Counted from the stretch's first letter, positions 52,571 through 62,375 are shown. The stretch is DNA of 64,000 bases from JABGQS01 sp963674545 (GCA_963674545.2 CAXXFB010000001.1:682001-746000); one strand, 5' to 3'. Program-made: numbers and translations. Notes: generated by a model not told the origin, from the sequence alone.

Positions 52571-52606
52571 TTAACAATGTTATGGTTATAATAAGGAGAC
52601 CAGAAA

Positions 52607-53326
52607 ATGTTGGAACCGCTTAAAAAGACACGCCTTTACGAAGAAATAGTAAAGCAGCTTACTGACCTTATCGAAGAAGGCAAGCTGCTTCCGGGCGATA
52701 GGCTGCCTGCCGAACGTCAGCTTGCTGACGAGCTTCATGTAAGTCGTACCGCTATACGTGAGGCTTTGCGTTCCATGGAATCGATGGGCTATATCGAATC
52801 AAAAGTCGGGGGAGGCACTTTCGTTAAAGCAATATCTCTTGATAACGTTCTTCACCCCTTCTCTGCCGTGCTGTCCCAAAACAAAAAGCTTATATCAGAA
52901 CTTTTGGAAGTTAGGCAGCTTCTAGAGTCAGAAATAGCTCTGCTTGCTGCTAAGCGTTCTACTCCTGAAGACTTAGAATCTATGCAGCAGGCTCTTGAAG
53001 AAATGAAACAGGACATCGACAGCGGCGGTATCGGTCTTAAGGGAGATAACGACTTTCACACTGCACTTGCCATTGCTTCAAAAAACTCCGCAATGAGCGA
53101 GATACTGCGTATGTGTGCAGGTCTGCTTTCCAAGTCACGCCAGACAACACTTCGTATACCAGGTCAGCCTATCAAGTCCTTAGAAGACCATCAGGCAATA
53201 TTCAATGCAATAAAAAACAAATCCACTGCGCTTGCTAGCGAGCTCATGAAAGACCATATAAAGAAAGCAATAGCAAACTTCAAGAACAATTATCAGGAAG
53301 ATGACGATCTGGATATTATAAAATAA
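52607..53326 (+). CDS. GntR/FadR-family transcriptional regulator
   Basis: 239 residues. N-terminal winged helix (LYEEIVKQLTDLIEEGKLLP, RLPAERQLADELHVSRTAIR, GGGTFVK) and an FCD ligand domain whose metal-binding residues appear in DFHTALA and DHQAIF. Similar to PdhR/LldR, which sense pyruvate or lactate. Divergent from the malic enzyme operon with two matching operators between, so it very probably represses that operon and itself, lifted by a pathway acid. Confidence 0.9.
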   Translation: MLEPLKKTRLYEEIVKQLTDLIEEGKLLPGDRLPAERQLADELHVSRTAIREALRSMESMGYIESKVGGGTFVKAISLDNVLHPFSAVLSQNKKLISELLEVRQLLESEIALLAAKRSTPEDLESMQQALEEMKQDIDSGGIGLKGDNDFHTALAIASKNSAMSEILRMCAGLLSKSRQTTLRIPGQPIKSLEDHQAIFNAIKNKSTALASELMKDHIKKAIANFKNNYQEDDDLDIIK

Positions 53327-53330
53327 AAAC

Positions 53331-53361
53331 GGAGCCTGCAAATCTGCAGGCTCCTTCTTTT
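53331..53361 (+). terminator. Rho-independent terminator of the regulator gene
   Basis: GGAGCCTGCA and TGCAGGCTCC, a perfect ten-base stem with a four-base loop, then TTCTTTT, five bases after the stop. Confidence 0.92.
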
Positions 53362-53420
53362 AAACCATAAAATACGTATTCTATTGTTCTTTCAATACCT
53401 GTTGGCGTACCAAAAGTTTA

Positions 53421-53457
53421 TGAGACCCCGATATATTGACGGGGCCTCATTTTTTTC
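53421..53457. terminator. Terminator between regulator and sugar ABC operon
   Basis: TGAGACCCCG and CGGGGCCTCA pair over ten bases (one mismatch or wobble depending on strand). The T-run follows on the plus strand; on the minus strand it closes the ABC operon a few bases after its stop at 53464. Confidence 0.75.
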
Positions 53458-53463
53458 TACTTC

Positions 53464-54528
53464 TTAGTTGTTTGCCAGATATTCTTCGAGTTTAGCATTA
53501 AATTCTTCGAAGTCAGCCTTGTTTGCTTCGTATGCTGCTTCATAATCTGCCAGCTTCCACTGGAACGTATCATTAGCACGTCCTTCAAGATAGTCAGATA
53601 CAGTCCAAGGAATAGCTTCGTCTACATTTTCACCTGTCAAAACAAACGGAGGCTTAATCTGCAGATAAGTAATAAAATCTTCACCGTCAAGATATCTTTG
53701 AATCTGCTGCAGGCAAAGGTCTGCATTCAGTGACGGCGGGTTCGGAACAGTAGCTGCAAGAGCACCAGACTCAAGATCCGGCCATGCATCGTCCTTACCG
53801 TTGTTAGATACAAGCACTTTGTCTACGCCTAGCTCGTCAAACACCTGTTTTACGCCGAAGTAAGTTTCTTCGTTACAGCAGAACACAACGTCAAATTCCT
53901 GTCCTGAAGCAACTAAGTCCTGAGCAATTGGAACAGCGAGCGGTCTCTGCCATTCAGAGCTTGCCGTCATGATTGCCGGCGGCATTCCAGCTTCTTCAAG
54001 AGCCAGGTCGAAACCAACGATTTCACCTTCAGCTGTGCCCTGTCCAAGGAATCCAGGAATGTTTACAGTCTGTGCACCAGGATAATTTTCTGCAACCCAC
54101 TGTCCGATGAGATAACCCATCATAACAAAGTTGTCAGTAACGTGACCCTGTAGTTCTGTTCCGGGGTTGAGATCCGGTTTGCCAGCGATAAAGAATATTG
54201 GAACTTCAGCTTCATTTGCCGCAGAAATCGATGCTGCAGAACCAGCTGCTCCAGCTGTGATAACTGCAATAGCGTCAACACCCTGTGAAATAAAGTCCTG
54301 AACGTTAGCCAATTCTTTCTCCGGGCTATAGTCCGAGTTAAGTTCTTTTACTTCATAGCCCATTTCAGCGCCGATAGCCTTAAAAGCGTCACCGAATTGT
54401 GCATAGTAGTCATCCGGGCCGGCATTGATGAAGCCTATAGTCTTGGTTTCATCTTTTCCGCCGCTACAACCAGCCAGTGCTACGCCGATCATAACTACTA
54501 CTAAGAGAATTGCAATAGTTTTTTTCAT
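53464..54528 (-). CDS. Sugar ABC transporter substrate-binding lipoprotein
   Basis: 354 residues. Lipobox LAGC with Cys21, then a ribose/galactose-type periplasmic-binding fold (TIGFINAGPDDYYAQFGDAF, QGVDAIAVITAG). Last gene of the ATPase-permease-SBP operon, 82 bases after the permease. The downstream context of xylose isomerase and sugar epimerases suggests a pentose, ketohexose or inositol-like ligand. Confidence 0.88.
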   Translation of the reverse strand: MKKTIAILLVVVMIGVALAGCSGGKDETKTIGFINAGPDDYYAQFGDAFKAIGAEMGYEVKELNSDYSPEKELANVQDFISQGVDAIAVITAGAAGSAASISAANEAEVPIFFIAGKPDLNPGTELQGHVTDNFVMMGYLIGQWVAENYPGAQTVNIPGFLGQGTAEGEIVGFDLALEEAGMPPAIMTASSEWQRPLAVPIAQDLVASGQEFDVVFCCNEETYFGVKQVFDELGVDKVLVSNNGKDDAWPDLESGALAATVPNPPSLNADLCLQQIQRYLDGEDFITYLQIKPPFVLTGENVDEAIPWTVSDYLEGRANDTFQWKLADYEAAYEANKADFEEFNAKLEEYLANN

Positions 54529-54610
54529 TTTTCTTCCTCCCTATTATTTTTACCAACAGGTAAATTGTGCACCAGTGTTATGATGCTATTATTTTAGAGC
54601 CCACGAACTA

Positions 54611-55660
54611 TTAAGCCGCTTTCTTCGATCTTTTCATAGTCCTCAGGCTGCTATAATAACCTATAAGTACTGCGCCGATGATCAACAAGCCTTTCATGAT
54701 ATACTGATAATGCGGTGATACACTCAAGATATTGAGTGCGTTAGACATTATACCCAGAAGTACAACACCTATTACAGTGCCCCACACATTACCTTTACCA
54801 CCTGAAAGTGATGTCCCGCCAACGACAACGGCTGCGATAACGTCAATCTCCTTGCCCGTGCCCATTATAGGGCTTCCTGTTCCAAGTCTGGAGAGCAGCG
54901 TCATTGAAGCAAGAGCTATAAACAATCCGTTTATACCATATATCAAGAGCTTGAAATTCTTAACGTTTATTCCTGCAAGATATGCAGCATTTTCATTTCC
55001 GCCGACTGCATAAACTCTTCTTCCGAACTTAGTATATTTGATTACCAGCCAAACAATAAACGTCAGCAATAAGAACAGCAGTATCGGCACCCTCAGCGAA
55101 AACTGATTTTCAGGATTGGCATTTTCACCTATCTTCCATATCTCACTGCCAAGGAATTCAAATCTATTAATGATAGTTATCTCTCGTCCATTCGTAATAA
55201 GATATGTGAAACCTCTGTATATACTCATAAATCCAAGGGAAATAATGAACGGCTCCAGCTTAGTTCTGGATATGATAAAGCCCATCAACAGCTGGAATCC
55301 TACCGCAACTGCAATACATATCAATACAACCAAAAGTTCTGGCAATCCCGAGAACCTTATAAGGTATGCAAACCCTGTTCCAAGGAAACTCATCATCCAG
55401 CCTACCGAAAGGTCGATACCGCCTGAAATCATGACCATGTTCATGCTCAGTGCAAATATACCGGTAACCGATATCTGCAGAAGAACGTTCGAGATATTCC
55501 TCGGTGTAATGAAATTCGTCGTTCCGTTCACAATCAGTTCTATAACAATTACAGCAACAAGAATTACAATCAATACAAGGAATATTGGCGTATTATCATG
55601 CTGCCAAGCCCTGCGCAAACGATCGTTTTTCTGCACCGCCGAATTCTGTTGTTTCTCCAT
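54611..55660 (-). CDS. Sugar ABC transporter permease (RbsC-like)
   Basis: 349 residues, about ten helices. GGIDLSVGWMMSFLGTG and the C-terminal VVGGTSLSGGKGNVWGTVIGV loop are RbsC signatures that meet the ATPase. The start overlaps the ATPase stop by one base (TAATG), with GGAGGAG upstream. Confidence 0.92.
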   Translation of the reverse strand: MEKQQNSAVQKNDRLRRAWQHDNTPIFLVLIVILVAVIVIELIVNGTTNFITPRNISNVLLQISVTGIFALSMNMVMISGGIDLSVGWMMSFLGTGFAYLIRFSGLPELLVVLICIAVAVGFQLLMGFIISRTKLEPFIISLGFMSIYRGFTYLITNGREITIINRFEFLGSEIWKIGENANPENQFSLRVPILLFLLLTFIVWLVIKYTKFGRRVYAVGGNENAAYLAGINVKNFKLLIYGINGLFIALASMTLLSRLGTGSPIMGTGKEIDVIAAVVVGGTSLSGGKGNVWGTVIGVVLLGIMSNALNILSVSPHYQYIMKGLLIIGAVLIGYYSSLRTMKRSKKAA

Positions 55661-57156
55661 TATACATCTCCTCCAATAGAATAGTTTAGAATATTCTCTT
55701 CGCTGATTTCTGCCTTCTTGTCGATCTCAGCTACCATTTTGCCATTTCTCATTACCATTATCCTGTCGCTCATTGCAATAAGCTCAGGCATATCCGACGA
55801 TATCATAATTATTGATTTGCCTTGCTTGAGAAGATCAGTCATTATTTTGTATATCTCTTCCTTTGCACCAACATCGATACCCCTTGTCGGTTCGTCGAAT
55901 ATATAAATGTCTCCCACGGTAGCAAACCATTTTGCCAAAACAACTTTCTGCTGGTTCCCGCCTGAAAGGAACATCGCTTTCTGGAAAACACTCGGCGTGA
56001 TAACATTCATTGCTTTTACATATTTCCTGGCGATCTTTATATCATCGGCAGGAGTCACAAAAGGATTTTTGTTTTTCGCATAGCTTGCGATAACAGTATT
56101 CTGAGCTATCGAATGTATAAGGAACAGTCCCGAAGACTGCCTGTCTTCAGTAATAAAACACATATGATTGGCAATCGCATCAAGCGGTGTTCTTATATTG
56201 ACTTCGTTGCCCATTATCTTTATTGTTCCGGTGTCTTTCGGTTTTACTCCGAAAAGAAGCTCTGCAAGCTCGGTACGGCCTGAGCCTACCATACCTGCAA
56301 TGCCTACGAGCTCTCCCGACCGGACTTTTATGCTTGCCTTCTTTACACCGTTTCCGGACATGTTCTCGGCCTCAAATACAATGTCACCGATATCCGCTTT
56401 GTCTCTCTTATAAAATGCCGAAACGTCTCTGCCTACCATATCCTGAATAAGCTGTTGTTCCGTCAAATTCTCAATACCGTACGTATTTATCTTTATACCG
56501 TCTCTTATAACAGTTACTCTATCTGAAATCTTGAACACCTCATCCAAGTGATGAGAGATATATATTATACTGATTCCTTCAGAAGAAAGCTTCTTAATTA
56601 TTCCAAGCAGATGCTCAATTTCTTTCTTACTGAAAGAAGCCGTCGGTTCATCTAGGATCATTATTTTAGATTCCTGAATGAAAGCCCTTGCTATCTCTAT
56701 CGTTTTTTGTTCTCCGCTGCCAAGGTTCGCAACTATCTCATAAGGCGAAATGTTAGAATGCAAAAACTCAAGCACTTCTACGGTTTTTGCAACCATTTTA
56801 GCCTTATTCACCATCGGTCCCGAACCAATTTCATTGCCTGCAAACAGGTTTTCATAAACGGGCAGCAGCGGATACAGGTTATGCTCCTGATAGATCGTCT
56901 GTATACCCAGTCTCATTGCAGACCTAGGTGTCATTACATCTATCTTCCTGCCGTCAACTATCCTGACCCCTGCATCTGGTGTATAAGCACCCGAGAGCAT
57001 CTTTATCAGTGTAGACTTGCCTGCGCCGTTTTCGCCGCATATACAATGAACTTCGCCTCTTTTCAAATCAAAATTGAAATTATCGAAGACATCAACACCT
57101 GGGAAAGATTTTTTTATTCCTTTCATCTCCAGGATATAATCATTCTGCACTTTCAT
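55660..57156 (-). CDS. Sugar ABC transporter double ATPase (RbsA/MglA-like)
   Basis: 498 residues, two fused ABC domains. First: GENGAGKST, LGSGEQKTIEIARA, MILDEPTASF. Second: degenerate Walker A (GMVGSGRTELAELL), signature LSGGNQQKVVLAKW, IFDEPTRGIDVGAKEEI. This asymmetry is normal for the family. First gene of the transporter operon; AGGAGGT precedes its ATG. Confidence 0.93.
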   Translation of the reverse strand: MKVQNDYILEMKGIKKSFPGVDVFDNFNFDLKRGEVHCICGENGAGKSTLIKMLSGAYTPDAGVRIVDGRKIDVMTPRSAMRLGIQTIYQEHNLYPLLPVYENLFAGNEIGSGPMVNKAKMVAKTVEVLEFLHSNISPYEIVANLGSGEQKTIEIARAFIQESKIMILDEPTASFSKKEIEHLLGIIKKLSSEGISIIYISHHLDEVFKISDRVTVIRDGIKINTYGIENLTEQQLIQDMVGRDVSAFYKRDKADIGDIVFEAENMSGNGVKKASIKVRSGELVGIAGMVGSGRTELAELLFGVKPKDTGTIKIMGNEVNIRTPLDAIANHMCFITEDRQSSGLFLIHSIAQNTVIASYAKNKNPFVTPADDIKIARKYVKAMNVITPSVFQKAMFLSGGNQQKVVLAKWFATVGDIYIFDEPTRGIDVGAKEEIYKIMTDLLKQGKSIIMISSDMPELIAMSDRIMVMRNGKMVAEIDKKAEISEENILNYSIGGDV

Positions 57157-57635
57157 ACCTCCTACGACTTAACTTACAATAATCTTTGAACGCTTCTCCC
57201 TTGCAAGGTAGTATTCAAAAACAACTATTCAATAAAATAATCCCATTTAGAAACACACGGCTGTCAAAAAAATATTATCTATTGTGACTAAAAATAATTA
57301 TTATATTATAAACATTTAATAGCGCCAAATTACAGCTCTTGACATCGGAACTTGATCACTCGATTTAGCGGGCATACATATGAGAGTCACTGTTTTTTCG
57401 ACCATCTACTAAACTCCTTGGTTTATTATAGAATCAATATCATGTACTGCTCTTCCGTTAAACCGTTTTCTTGTATTGATTATACAACAAACCCTTCTTC
57501 AAATCAACATTTTATTTATACAATTTTTTAATGTATTAATATCTAATTTATATTATAAATGGAATATAAATGATTTTAATGCCTTTTGCGCATTTGTTCT
57601 TAACAAAATATATGAAATTGTTCTTTTCTTAACAC
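57157..57635. other. Non-coding region upstream of the sugar transporter
   Basis: About 480 bases, AT-rich, no convincing gene on either strand. It holds the transporter promoter (57300-57328) and a leader of about 135 bases. Beyond that I see nothing I can name; its length leaves room for regulator sites. Confidence 0.5.
57300..57328 (-). promoter_or_regulatory. Promoter of the sugar ABC operon
   Basis: TTGGCG (57323-57328), 17 bases, TATAAT (57300-57305) on the minus strand. Confidence 0.55.
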
Positions 57636-57674
57636 AAAACAGCCCAAGGTCAGATTTCTTCCTCAGGCTGTTTG
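57636..57674 (-). terminator. Terminator after the FMN oxidoreductase gene
   Basis: Arms 57638-57649 and 57661-57672 pair over twelve bases (two wobbles) on the minus strand, followed by TTTTG, about 27 bases after the stop at 57700. Confidence 0.75.
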
Positions 57675-57699
57675 CAAAAGTTTTTCAATTTGTTCTAAA

Positions 57700-58938
57700 T
57701 CATGTATGTTTAGCTTTCAGCTTTCCTTCTTCTCTTCTAATCTGCAGCAGAGAATCAGTATACTTTTTATTATAAGTAGCACACCCAACATGCTTTTGTC
57801 TTATAAGGAATTCTATACAGTTGTCACAGGCCGTACAATATTTTATATCCCCTTCGTTGCCGGCAAGATACTTCGCTGGCATCTTCGGGTCAGCTATAGA
57901 CTGTCTTCCCAGCGCTATCATATCTACAACGCCGTCTTCTATGTTCTTGTTGCCCCAGAAGAACGTTGTGCTCTCTTCCTTGTTCCTGGCCTGCAGTTTG
58001 TTGTTCCCGTTGTTAAACACTGAGTATGCAGAGCCAATAACAACAGTCTCCGGCTTAAGAGTGTCCCGAAGAGCTTTCGAGAATGTATGATGCAAATATA
58101 CCTGGTCTGGTATAGACTTGTCCGGCTGTGAAAGCGCCAGCGTAATGGACGGGCTGCCAGCTGACTGTATAACGAAGCTTGCTCCCCTCTCTTCAAGACC
58201 TTTAGCGAGGTCGAGCGGCTCTGTAAGGTCGATTATAGCAGTATCCGGGCCTGCGCTTCCCTGTCCGCCCGGGAATCCTTCCCACATAGAAATCTTCGAG
58301 CCAAGCAGGAAGTTCTTGTCCGGTATCTCTTTTCTTACTCTTTCTATCATGTCGAAAGCAAACTGGCGTCTTCTTTCCCATGGACCGCCATATTTCCACT
58401 GCCTGTCGTTGTACGGGCGCAGAATCTGTGAACCAAGATAGCCGTGACAGAACTTTAAGTCAACACCGTCAGCTCCCGAATCATATGCTATCTTTGCTGA
58501 CAGCACGAATTTATCCATTATGTCGTCAACTTCTTCTTCGCTGAGAATGTCTCCGCCAAAACCCGGCAGCGGCTTTATGCAAACTCTCCTTGAAAATCCC
58601 GGATGGCTCAGCTCTCCGGAATGTGTAAGCTGAAATATGAAAAGCGGATCCGGATTCACCTTCTTCATGTCGCTTACCAGCTTTGTTATAGACTCCTGGT
58701 TGTGCGGTTCTATGCTCAGCTGGAACTCACGGCTCCTGCTCTCATAGCTTACCGTTATAGCTTCCAGTACAACGATTCCTGCTCCGCCTTCAAAAAGGTT
58801 AGTATACCTCTCATAAGTGTCCGGGCCGGCATTGCCCTTCTCGTCTGCATCGCAGCACTCCATCGCGTTGATAACGAATCTGTTTTTTGCTTCCAGCGGT
58901 CCGATATTTATCGGCTGTGATAAATAATCCTTGCTCAT
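57700..58938 (-). CDS. FMN/Fe-S oxidoreductase, old yellow enzyme family (single-domain)
   Basis: 412 residues. TIM-barrel FMN domain (NRFVINAMECCDADEKGN, HGYLGSQILRPYNDR, DMIALGRQSIADP), ending in a Cys cluster CTACDNC plus a Cys in VGCATYN that fits the 4Fe-4S site of 2,4-dienoyl-CoA reductase, BaiH and trimethylamine dehydrogenase. The C-terminal FAD/NAD domain of those enzymes is missing, so it needs a separate electron donor. Substrate unknown; it sits between a sugar transporter and its likely regulator. Confidence 0.82.
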   Translation of the reverse strand: MSKDYLSQPINIGPLEAKNRFVINAMECCDADEKGNAGPDTYERYTNLFEGGAGIVVLEAITVSYESRSREFQLSIEPHNQESITKLVSDMKKVNPDPLFIFQLTHSGELSHPGFSRRVCIKPLPGFGGDILSEEEVDDIMDKFVLSAKIAYDSGADGVDLKFCHGYLGSQILRPYNDRQWKYGGPWERRRQFAFDMIERVRKEIPDKNFLLGSKISMWEGFPGGQGSAGPDTAIIDLTEPLDLAKGLEERGASFVIQSAGSPSITLALSQPDKSIPDQVYLHHTFSKALRDTLKPETVVIGSAYSVFNNGNNKLQARNKEESTTFFWGNKNIEDGVVDMIALGRQSIADPKMPAKYLAGNEGDIKYCTACDNCIEFLIRQKHVGCATYNKKYTDSLLQIRREEGKLKAKHT

Positions 58939-59032
58939 TTAAATTCTCCCTTCAGATATTAACAGGGTCTTTCATGATACATAAAAAACTGTATCCGGCG
59001 CACTTTGTCTTCCCAGCCCCATTCTACAGTTA

Positions 59033-59061
59033 ATTATATATACCAGGTCGATATTAGACCA
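59033..59061 (-). promoter_or_regulatory. Possible promoter and operator of the oxidoreductase gene
   Basis: TATAAT (59033-59038) lies 17 bases after a weak -35 (TGGTCT, 59056-59061). An inverted repeat GGTC-gatatta-GACC (59046-59060) overlaps the -35 and could be the site of the PAS-LuxR protein encoded upstream. Confidence 0.35.
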
Positions 59062-59135
59062 TTCCCGCAAAATATCTGTTTGATGCTAGCCAAAACCTAG
59101 TACTAACATCCCAAGATTAATGCTCTTTTTTTATT

Positions 59136-60047
59136 CTATTCAAACACTATTGGTTTTTTAAGAAGGTATGCTCTTAAGTTGTCTGTCTTTTTAAGATCCA
59201 GTTTCTTTCTTATGTTGCCCCGGTGAAAAGCAACGGTTTTTTCTGTAACAAAAAGCATAGCAGCTATCTCTTTACTCGATTTTCCCTGTTTGATAAGCTG
59301 CATTATTTCAATTTCCCTGGTAGTAAAATCGCATATCGAGTTAGCAACATTGTTCATATACGGCTCAACTATCTTCTCCAGTAGCGACTCCAGAAATGAG
59401 ATCATCTGTTTCTCCGCCTGGTTAGCGCTGTAATTATCCCTAAGTTCGTGAATGACCGGTTTGACGAGTTTCTTAACGTTAAGAGATATGTTGTTTTCCA
59501 GCGTACTCCTCTCCTGCTCTTTCTGGCTTAAGTACTCGTTCAGCACAACATTCTGTGTCTTTAAATTGACAAGTTCCCGTTCTATACTTGCAACTTTTGA
59601 AAAGAGGTCCATCTCATACGTTACGTCTTTAACATACTCAATAACACCTACTATCTCTCCTCCGTCATATACAGGATAGCCACGAACCTCCTGCCAGCCG
59701 GCAGCATCGTTGTCAAAAGTCTGATAAGGAACTATCTCCTTGTGCGTTCTGCCTGTCATCAGTGTCTCCCTGACCGGGCACACTTCGCAAGGCTGCTTCC
59801 TGTTATGATAAACCTCATAGCACTTTTCGCCTATTATCCTGTCTCTGTGTCCGTACCATTTCTGCATAGCAAAATTAACGTCATCTATGACGTAATTCTC
59901 ATCCAGCACACTTATGCCTTCTTCCATTTTGTTAAAAACGTTGCTGTAATAATCGGATGTTGATTCAAGATCAGATTTATAAAAAACCTTCTCGTCGCTG
60001 CTTTTATACTTTTTTATGGATTTCAACGATATCTGTTTATCTATCAT
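59136..60047 (-). CDS. PAS-domain LuxR-type transcriptional regulator
   Basis: 303 residues. A PAS domain (about 35-145, EEGISVLDENYVIDDVN) with a Cys/His cluster CYEVYHNRKQPCEVCPV, a coiled linker (about 150-180), and a C-terminal LuxR helix-turn-helix (TTREIEIMQLIKQGKSSKEI). No kinase or receiver domain, so it is a one-component sensor; the Cys cluster may sense redox or bind a metal. It lies within the sugar module and probably controls it. Confidence 0.82.
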   Translation of the reverse strand: MIDKQISLKSIKKYKSSDEKVFYKSDLESTSDYYSNVFNKMEEGISVLDENYVIDDVNFAMQKWYGHRDRIIGEKCYEVYHNRKQPCEVCPVRETLMTGRTHKEIVPYQTFDNDAAGWQEVRGYPVYDGGEIVGVIEYVKDVTYEMDLFSKVASIERELVNLKTQNVVLNEYLSQKEQERSTLENNISLNVKKLVKPVIHELRDNYSANQAEKQMISFLESLLEKIVEPYMNNVANSICDFTTREIEIMQLIKQGKSSKEIAAMLFVTEKTVAFHRGNIRKKLDLKKTDNLRAYLLKKPIVFE

Positions 60048-60088
60048 TTTACCCTTAAGTCTGAATGATCAGACAGTTTCCTTTTTCG

Positions 60089-60126
60089 CCGGCTAAGGCT
60101 TCCCTTTCCCAGAGAAGCCTTACCGG
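60089..60126. terminator. Stable hairpin after the epimerase gene
   Basis: AAGGCTTC (60095-60102) and GAAGCCTT (60114-60121) pair exactly, extended by CCGG/CCGG. On the minus strand it follows the stop at 60136 but lacks a U-run, so it may stabilise the upstream mRNA rather than terminate fully. Confidence 0.55.
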
Positions 60127-60135
60127 TTATAGTTA

Positions 60136-60978
60136 CTATTTTGACATCTTCTTCATGTACGCAAGACCCTGCTCCGCCAGTGAATCGTCAGAAGGAGCAA
60201 ACGTCCTCCAAAGATGAAGCGGCCCCTGCATAGACGGTGCGCCTTCGTTAAACGCTTCAATGGTCAGCCATCCGTCATAGTCACTTGCCTTTATAGCATC
60301 AAAAACTTCCTTCGTGCATGCATGTCCTGTTCCCGGTATACCCCTGTTGTTCTCGGAAATATGCACATGCTTAGCATAAGGCAGTCCAAGCTCGAAAGCT
60401 TTCGCGATATCAAGCTCTTCCACGTTAAGGTGCATAGTATCCAGCAGAAGCCCTGCGTTTGGCATATCAAGCTGCTTTATGTATTCAACACCATCAGCAG
60501 CGGTGTTAAGCAGATACTGCTCAAACCTATTTAGCGGCTCTATACCAATGTTGACACCCTTGTCAAGAGCATACTGACATGCTTTTTTCATAACTTCTAT
60601 TGACCATTCCCACTCCTGCTCCGTCGGTCTTGCTCCGCTGAAATAGCCAAGCTGCTGGTCAAACGGACCGCTAAGTACGGTTGATCCCATAGCCACAGCA
60701 CAATCAATGTAGTGGCACATGTCCTTATATGCCGCATCCCTTACGCTTTTATCCGGGCTGATTGGGTTAGACCCTCCAAGCACCGAAAGAGTTGTGCACT
60801 CCTTGCCCTTAGACTTAACGTAGTCACCAAGCTCTTTTGCTTCTTCAACGCTAACGTCCATAACAGGTATCTCAACTCCGTCAAATCCCATGCCAAGAAC
60901 CTTATCGATAAGCTCCTTATCCTTGCTCAAACGAACAACGTCTGTCCACAAAAGCAGGTTCATTCCAAGTTTATACAT
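60136..60978 (-). CDS. Sugar 3-epimerase-like TIM barrel (psicose/tagatose epimerase family)
   Basis: 280 residues of the xylose-isomerase-like TIM-barrel superfamily. Metal ligands as in D-psicose (allulose) and D-tagatose 3-epimerases: Glu in IGIEPLNRFE, Asp in LLLDTMHLN, His in KHVHISENNRG, and Glu in WLTIEAFNE. It interconverts ketohexoses or ketopentoses at C3. Follows xylA by 26 bases. Exact sugar unknown. Confidence 0.82.
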   Translation of the reverse strand: MYKLGMNLLLWTDVVRLSKDKELIDKVLGMGFDGVEIPVMDVSVEEAKELGDYVKSKGKECTTLSVLGGSNPISPDKSVRDAAYKDMCHYIDCAVAMGSTVLSGPFDQQLGYFSGARPTEQEWEWSIEVMKKACQYALDKGVNIGIEPLNRFEQYLLNTAADGVEYIKQLDMPNAGLLLDTMHLNVEELDIAKAFELGLPYAKHVHISENNRGIPGTGHACTKEVFDAIKASDYDGWLTIEAFNEGAPSMQGPLHLWRTFAPSDDSLAEQGLAYMKKMSK

Positions 60979-61004
60979 ATCTTTCTCCCTTTCCTCTAAA
61001 AATA

Positions 61005-62321
61005 CTAACTGTTCAGAATATATTCGTTTAACATCGTCTCAAGATATTCCTGCATTCCGGATTCATGAACGACTTCTTTTATTCCCATTGCGTATTTCTC
61101 AAGAGACTTAAAGTCTTCCTTGCCGTCTATTATGCCTGCGCCTACGCCGCTCTTCCAGCTTGAATATCTCTTCTCGACAAAATCATCAAGAAATCCGTCA
61201 TCCGCAAGTTTCTGAGCTGCTTTGAGGCCTTTTGCAAAGCCGTCCATACCTGCTGCATGAGCATAGAACAGATCCTCCGGTTTAAAAGAAGGACGACGCA
61301 CTTTAGCATCAAAGTTAAGTCCGCCTTTACCGAAACCGCCCATCTTAATCACTTCATACATAGCAAGCGTAGAAACATAAAGGTCTGTCGGGAACTGGTC
61401 AGTATCCCATCCAAGCAGCATGTCTCCCTGGTTTGCATCTATAGACCCAAGCATGCCATTGACTCTTGCCACCCTCAAATCGTGCTGGAAAGTGTGTCCG
61501 GCAAGTGTAGCATGGTTTGCTTCTATGTTGAACTTGAAATCCTTATCAAGATCGTATGTTTTAAGATACGCAATACCCGAAGCAACATCAAAATCATACT
61601 GATGTTTTGTCGGCTCTTTTGGTTTTGGCTCTATAAGGAACTGACCGTCGAAGCCGATTTCTTTCGCATAATCAACAGCCATATGCATAAACCTTGCCAT
61701 GTTATCATTTTCAAGCTTAAGGTCAGTGTTCAGAAGCGTTTCGTAGCCTTCCCTGCCGCCCCAGAACACATAGTTCTGACCGCCCAGCTCTTTGGTTATC
61801 TCCATAGCCTTTTTGACCTGTGCCGCAGCATATGCAAAAGAATCGGCATTACAGCTCGTTGAAGCTCCATGCATATACCTAGGATTACCAAACAGATTTG
61901 CAGTTCCCCAAAGGTTTTTGATGCCGGTCTCGTCCATCTGCTGCTTTATTATTTTTACGATATGGTCTAGGTTCTTGTTAGTTTCGGCAAGTGTATCGCC
62001 TTCCGGCGCAATGTCTCTGTCGTGGAAGCAGAAATATTCAATGCCCATTTTCTGCATGAACTCAAAGCCTGCATACACCCTTGCTTCAGCTTTTTTTATG
62101 TCTGAAAGGCCCTGCCACGGACGCTGTGCTGTGCCGACGCCGAACTGGTCTGCTCCTTCATTACAGAAAGTGTGCCACCATGCCGCAGCGAATTTTAGCT
62201 GCTCTTTCATCGTCTTGCCGCCAACCTTCTCATCAGAATTATAGTGTCTGAAGTAAAGGCCGGGCTTCATTTTTTCCTGTGTGTATTCGAGTTTTTTTAT
62301 ACCCGGAAAATATTCTTTCAT
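61005..62321 (-). CDS. xylA: Xylose isomerase (class II)
   Basis: 438 residues from ATG 62321, which follows GAGGAG; the frame to 62354 is leader. Catalytic His-Asp in CFHDRDIAPEG, metal residues in IEPKPKEPTKHQYDFD, and WWHTFCNEGADQFG. Converts D-xylose to D-xylulose. No xylulokinase gene is nearby, so either it is elsewhere or the true role is with another aldose. Confidence 0.95.
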   Translation of the reverse strand: MKEYFPGIKKLEYTQEKMKPGLYFRHYNSDEKVGGKTMKEQLKFAAAWWHTFCNEGADQFGVGTAQRPWQGLSDIKKAEARVYAGFEFMQKMGIEYFCFHDRDIAPEGDTLAETNKNLDHIVKIIKQQMDETGIKNLWGTANLFGNPRYMHGASTSCNADSFAYAAAQVKKAMEITKELGGQNYVFWGGREGYETLLNTDLKLENDNMARFMHMAVDYAKEIGFDGQFLIEPKPKEPTKHQYDFDVASGIAYLKTYDLDKDFKFNIEANHATLAGHTFQHDLRVARVNGMLGSIDANQGDMLLGWDTDQFPTDLYVSTLAMYEVIKMGGFGKGGLNFDAKVRRPSFKPEDLFYAHAAGMDGFAKGLKAAQKLADDGFLDDFVEKRYSSWKSGVGAGIIDGKEDFKSLEKYAMGIKEVVHESGMQEYLETMLNEYILNS

Positions 62322-62375
62322 TTTTCGATTCTCCTCTTTTCCTGCCCGCAGCATGCTGCTGCAGATACCGCAAAC

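Noticed and set aside
57476..57775. 99-residue plus-strand frame in the non-coding region
   Set aside because: Runs through a terminator and into the oxidoreductase gene, is very hydrophobic and lacks a ribosome binding site.
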